In this document: positions 62,600 through 64,000 of the stretch, piece by piece
Position numbering within the stretch: position 1 is the stretch's first letter
Layout of the letters: every line of letters begins with the position of its first letter
Assembly: GCA_947497475.1 (NCBI GenBank)
Contig: CANMGS010000002.1
Coordinates: 1-64,000 of the forward strand
Source: an uncultured Amylibacter sp.
Lineage (GTDB): Bacteria; Pseudomonadota; Alphaproteobacteria; Rhodobacterales; Rhodobacteraceae
Reading direction: 5' to 3'
Length of the DNA stretch: 64,000 nt
Made by a program: the position numbers and the translations under genes
The notes under the pieces: generated by a model
The model's database searches: none
What the model was told of the DNA's origin: nothing
The model's input: only the letters and a program-made list of their open reading frames with translations

Positions 62600-63319
62600 A
62601 TGACACATTTTCTATTGATACACGGCAGCTGGCACGGGGCATGGTGCTGGCATAAAGTCACACCGCGACTAAAAGAGTTGGGGCATTCAGTCGTCGTCCC
62701 AGATCTTCTAGGACGAGGCAGGAACAAACGCTTGTCTCAGTTCATCAGCTTAGAAGCGATGGTGCGAGACGTCGGCAGAAAACTAAGAAAAGATCAAAAA
62801 ACGACAATTGTTGTCCACAGCCGTTATGGCATTTTGGCTTCGGCACTCTCAGAGGTATTTCCCAATCAGATCGAACGTGTCGTCTATTTGGCTTCATACA
62901 TGATACCTGATCAAAAAAGGGCTGCGCACTATTTCAGAGCAGACAAGGCGTCCGTTTTGAGCCCTTATGTCACAATCAACAAAATAGGCTTTTGGGATGA
63001 ACTTCACCCAGACATTTATCGTGAAGGGTTATATCACGATTGCTCCGATGAGGATCACATGCTTGCCAATAGTCTTTTATGCCGTGAGCCCTTACGTCCC
63101 GCGTTAGCAAAACTCAATCTGTCGGAAGAACGATATGGGACCGTTCCAAGAGCTTATATTCGCTTGACTGAAGATCGCGCGGTCTCTCTCCGAATACAAG
63201 ACAGTTGCATAAATGAAGTGGGCGCTGATCGCGTCGAAAGCATACAAGCCAGCCATTCTGCATATTTCTCAAAGCCAGATAAATTGTCACAGAAAATCGT
63301 ATCCGTCTGCAAAATCTAA
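62600..63319 (+). CDS. Alpha/beta hydrolase with degenerate nucleophile elbow
   Basis: ATG 62600 gives 239 residues of the plant-esterase-like (SABP2/hydroxynitrile lyase) class: FLLIHGSWHGAWCWHKVTPR is textbook for the group. The usual G-x-S-x-G elbow reads VVHSRYG here, the leading Gly lost and SxG altered. The third-residue His in QASHSAYFSKPD and the acid in LTEDRAVS are kept. It could be a reduced-activity enzyme or a decaying gene. Its codon use looks slightly different from neighbours. The 250 bases before it hold no clear gene. Confidence 0.72.
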   Translation: MTHFLLIHGSWHGAWCWHKVTPRLKELGHSVVVPDLLGRGRNKRLSQFISLEAMVRDVGRKLRKDQKTTIVVHSRYGILASALSEVFPNQIERVVYLASYMIPDQKRAAHYFRADKASVLSPYVTINKIGFWDELHPDIYREGLYHDCSDEDHMLANSLLCREPLRPALAKLNLSEERYGTVPRAYIRLTEDRAVSLRIQDSCINEVGADRVESIQASHSAYFSKPDKLSQKIVSVCKI

Positions 63320-63471
63320 CTGACCCCAGATTGTTTCGTGCTGTACCCAGCCGCATGCATTGGATTTTCTGGGCAAAATCATCCACATTTTGAAACCAGA
63401 CCTTCGCTGCGGTATGAAATTTCTATAGAATGGGCTCTTAGCGGACATTGAGAATACTAACGAATGTATAT

Positions 63472-63879
63472 CTATTCGCAGATATTCTCTTTGATAAAAC
63501 AATTAGACCCGATACAGCCATCCCAACCCTCGGCTTTGATGGATTGGGATTTATCATCGAAGATGCCTTCAATGATTTGCGCTGATTTTATTTTATCAAA
63601 CCTGAAAATACGTTTTGAGGCATAGTCACGACCCTTAGTACATCCGCGCTTTTGCCAGCCGTGCATATAGAGTTTACCATTGTTGCCGATCGCCACTTGG
63701 TGCACATCTATAAGACGTGGAAGACACCCTTTGTTAGCATCCTTGTCATATACAAGTTCAACAGTACGGCCGGTTTCAGCAGCCTCGCATAGTAAGGCTT
63801 CATGAACTGATTGGGCTTGGGCGGGTGAAAATGAAGTTGTAGCGATAATTATTGCCAGTGATGTATAAGCTAATTTCAT
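63472..63879 (-). CDS. Exported small protein resembling a WYL fold
   Basis: This 135-residue protein has a Sec signal (about 1-22, ending AQA) and a mature part whose spacing resembles the WYL ligand-binding domain: VELVYDKDAN, LPRLIDVHQVAI, LYMHGWQKRG and KRIFRFDKIKSAQII. WYL domains are normally cytosolic regulators, so an exported version is unusual. Four or more cysteines (LLCEAA, KGCLP, RGCTKG, DGCIGSNCFI) suggest disulfides. Function unknown. The homology call is by pattern only and unverified. Confidence 0.55.
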   Translation of the reverse strand: MKLAYTSLAIIIATTSFSPAQAQSVHEALLCEAAETGRTVELVYDKDANKGCLPRLIDVHQVAIGNNGKLYMHGWQKRGCTKGRDYASKRIFRFDKIKSAQIIEGIFDDKSQSIKAEGWDGCIGSNCFIKENICE

Positions 63880-63945
63880 TTTCCACCTCTTAAGACGACT
63901 TACTTTGCAAACATAGTTCGCTGTTATGCCATTCGTAAAGCGGTA

Positions 63946-64000
63946 TTAAAGTTGCCATACTTGTCCTGGGGCCAAGGCTGTAAAGCGCTCTGGTTCTATA
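63946..64000 (-). CDS. Possible C-terminal fragment of a gene entering from the right edge
   Basis: Reading leftward from the edge, an open frame encodes IEPERFTALAPGQVWQL and stops at TAA (63948-63946). The sequence looks protein-like, but 18 codons cannot establish a gene or its family. Confidence 0.25.
   Translation of the reverse strand, partial: IEPERFTALAPGQVWQL

Noticed and set aside
1-64000. CRISPR array, prophage, transposon or tRNA
   Set aside because: No spaced direct repeats, integrase, transposase or cloverleaf-like sequence was recognised by reading.

Overview
The window looks like a chromosomal segment of a marine, comparatively low-GC alphaproteobacterium of the Rhodobacterales (Roseobacter-type). 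The evidence is the order tldD <- | coxB-ctaB-(small ORF)-ctaG-coxC-...-SURF1-thrC-M16 peptidase, the DUF1467/methylmalonyl-CoA epimerase pair, lysC next to ptsP, gatCA, and a type A RNase P RNA. No phage, integrase, insertion sequence, CRISPR array or tRNA was recognised, so this is mostly core chromosome with accessory islets.

Layout. 1-4.6 kb: the 3' end of a TPR-repeat gene, a secreted trypsin-like protease and aconitase B (acnB). 4.7-9.4 kb: an alpha/beta-hydrolase gene broken by one in-frame stop, an EI24-like membrane protein, a small periplasmic protein, a leishmanolysin-like metalloprotease, a HlyIII/PAQR membrane protein and a metallophosphoesterase. 9.5-12.9 kb: a PepSY transmembrane (iron-reductase-type) pair and a bicarbonate transporter with its PII-like partner (sbtA-sbtB). 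12.9-16.8 kb: ovothiol synthase ovoA, a ureohydrolase, and a YodC-like protein with a Gly/Asp/Arg repeat tail. 16.8-21.4 kb: DUF1467, mce, a response regulator, and a tightly overlapping catabolic trio (diaminopropionate ammonia-lyase-like, M24 hydrolase, Asp/Glu-racemase-like). 21.4-28.2 kb (minus strand): topA, dprA, a winged-helix protein with a Tat-like N-terminus, a GNAT, a membrane protein and tldD. 28.3-38.3 kb: the cytochrome c oxidase operon, thrC, a processing peptidase, a GNAT and an FAD-linked oxidase. 38.4-46.1 kb (mostly minus): apt, a lipoprotein hydrolase, mtnP, a phosphatase, a flavin reductase, ptsP and lysC.

46.3-54 kb holds the most system-like accessory block. A leftward operon encodes a 30-residue membrane peptide, XpaC, TelA, a DUF2927 lipoprotein, an SPFH-GYF protein, a double zinc-ribbon membrane protein and a rhomboid protease, with terC just upstream on the same strand. 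This composition points to a tellurite-type membrane-stress module. 54-64 kb: a cold-shock protein, a pseudouridine synthase, a GST/MarR divergent pair with two matching palindromic operators, tadA, a structured 350-base intergenic region ahead of gatCA, a lipoprotein-amidase pair, an ABA4-like protein, rnpB, a degenerate alpha/beta hydrolase and a secreted protein resembling a WYL fold.

All functional calls come from reading motifs and gene order; no database search or computation was run.
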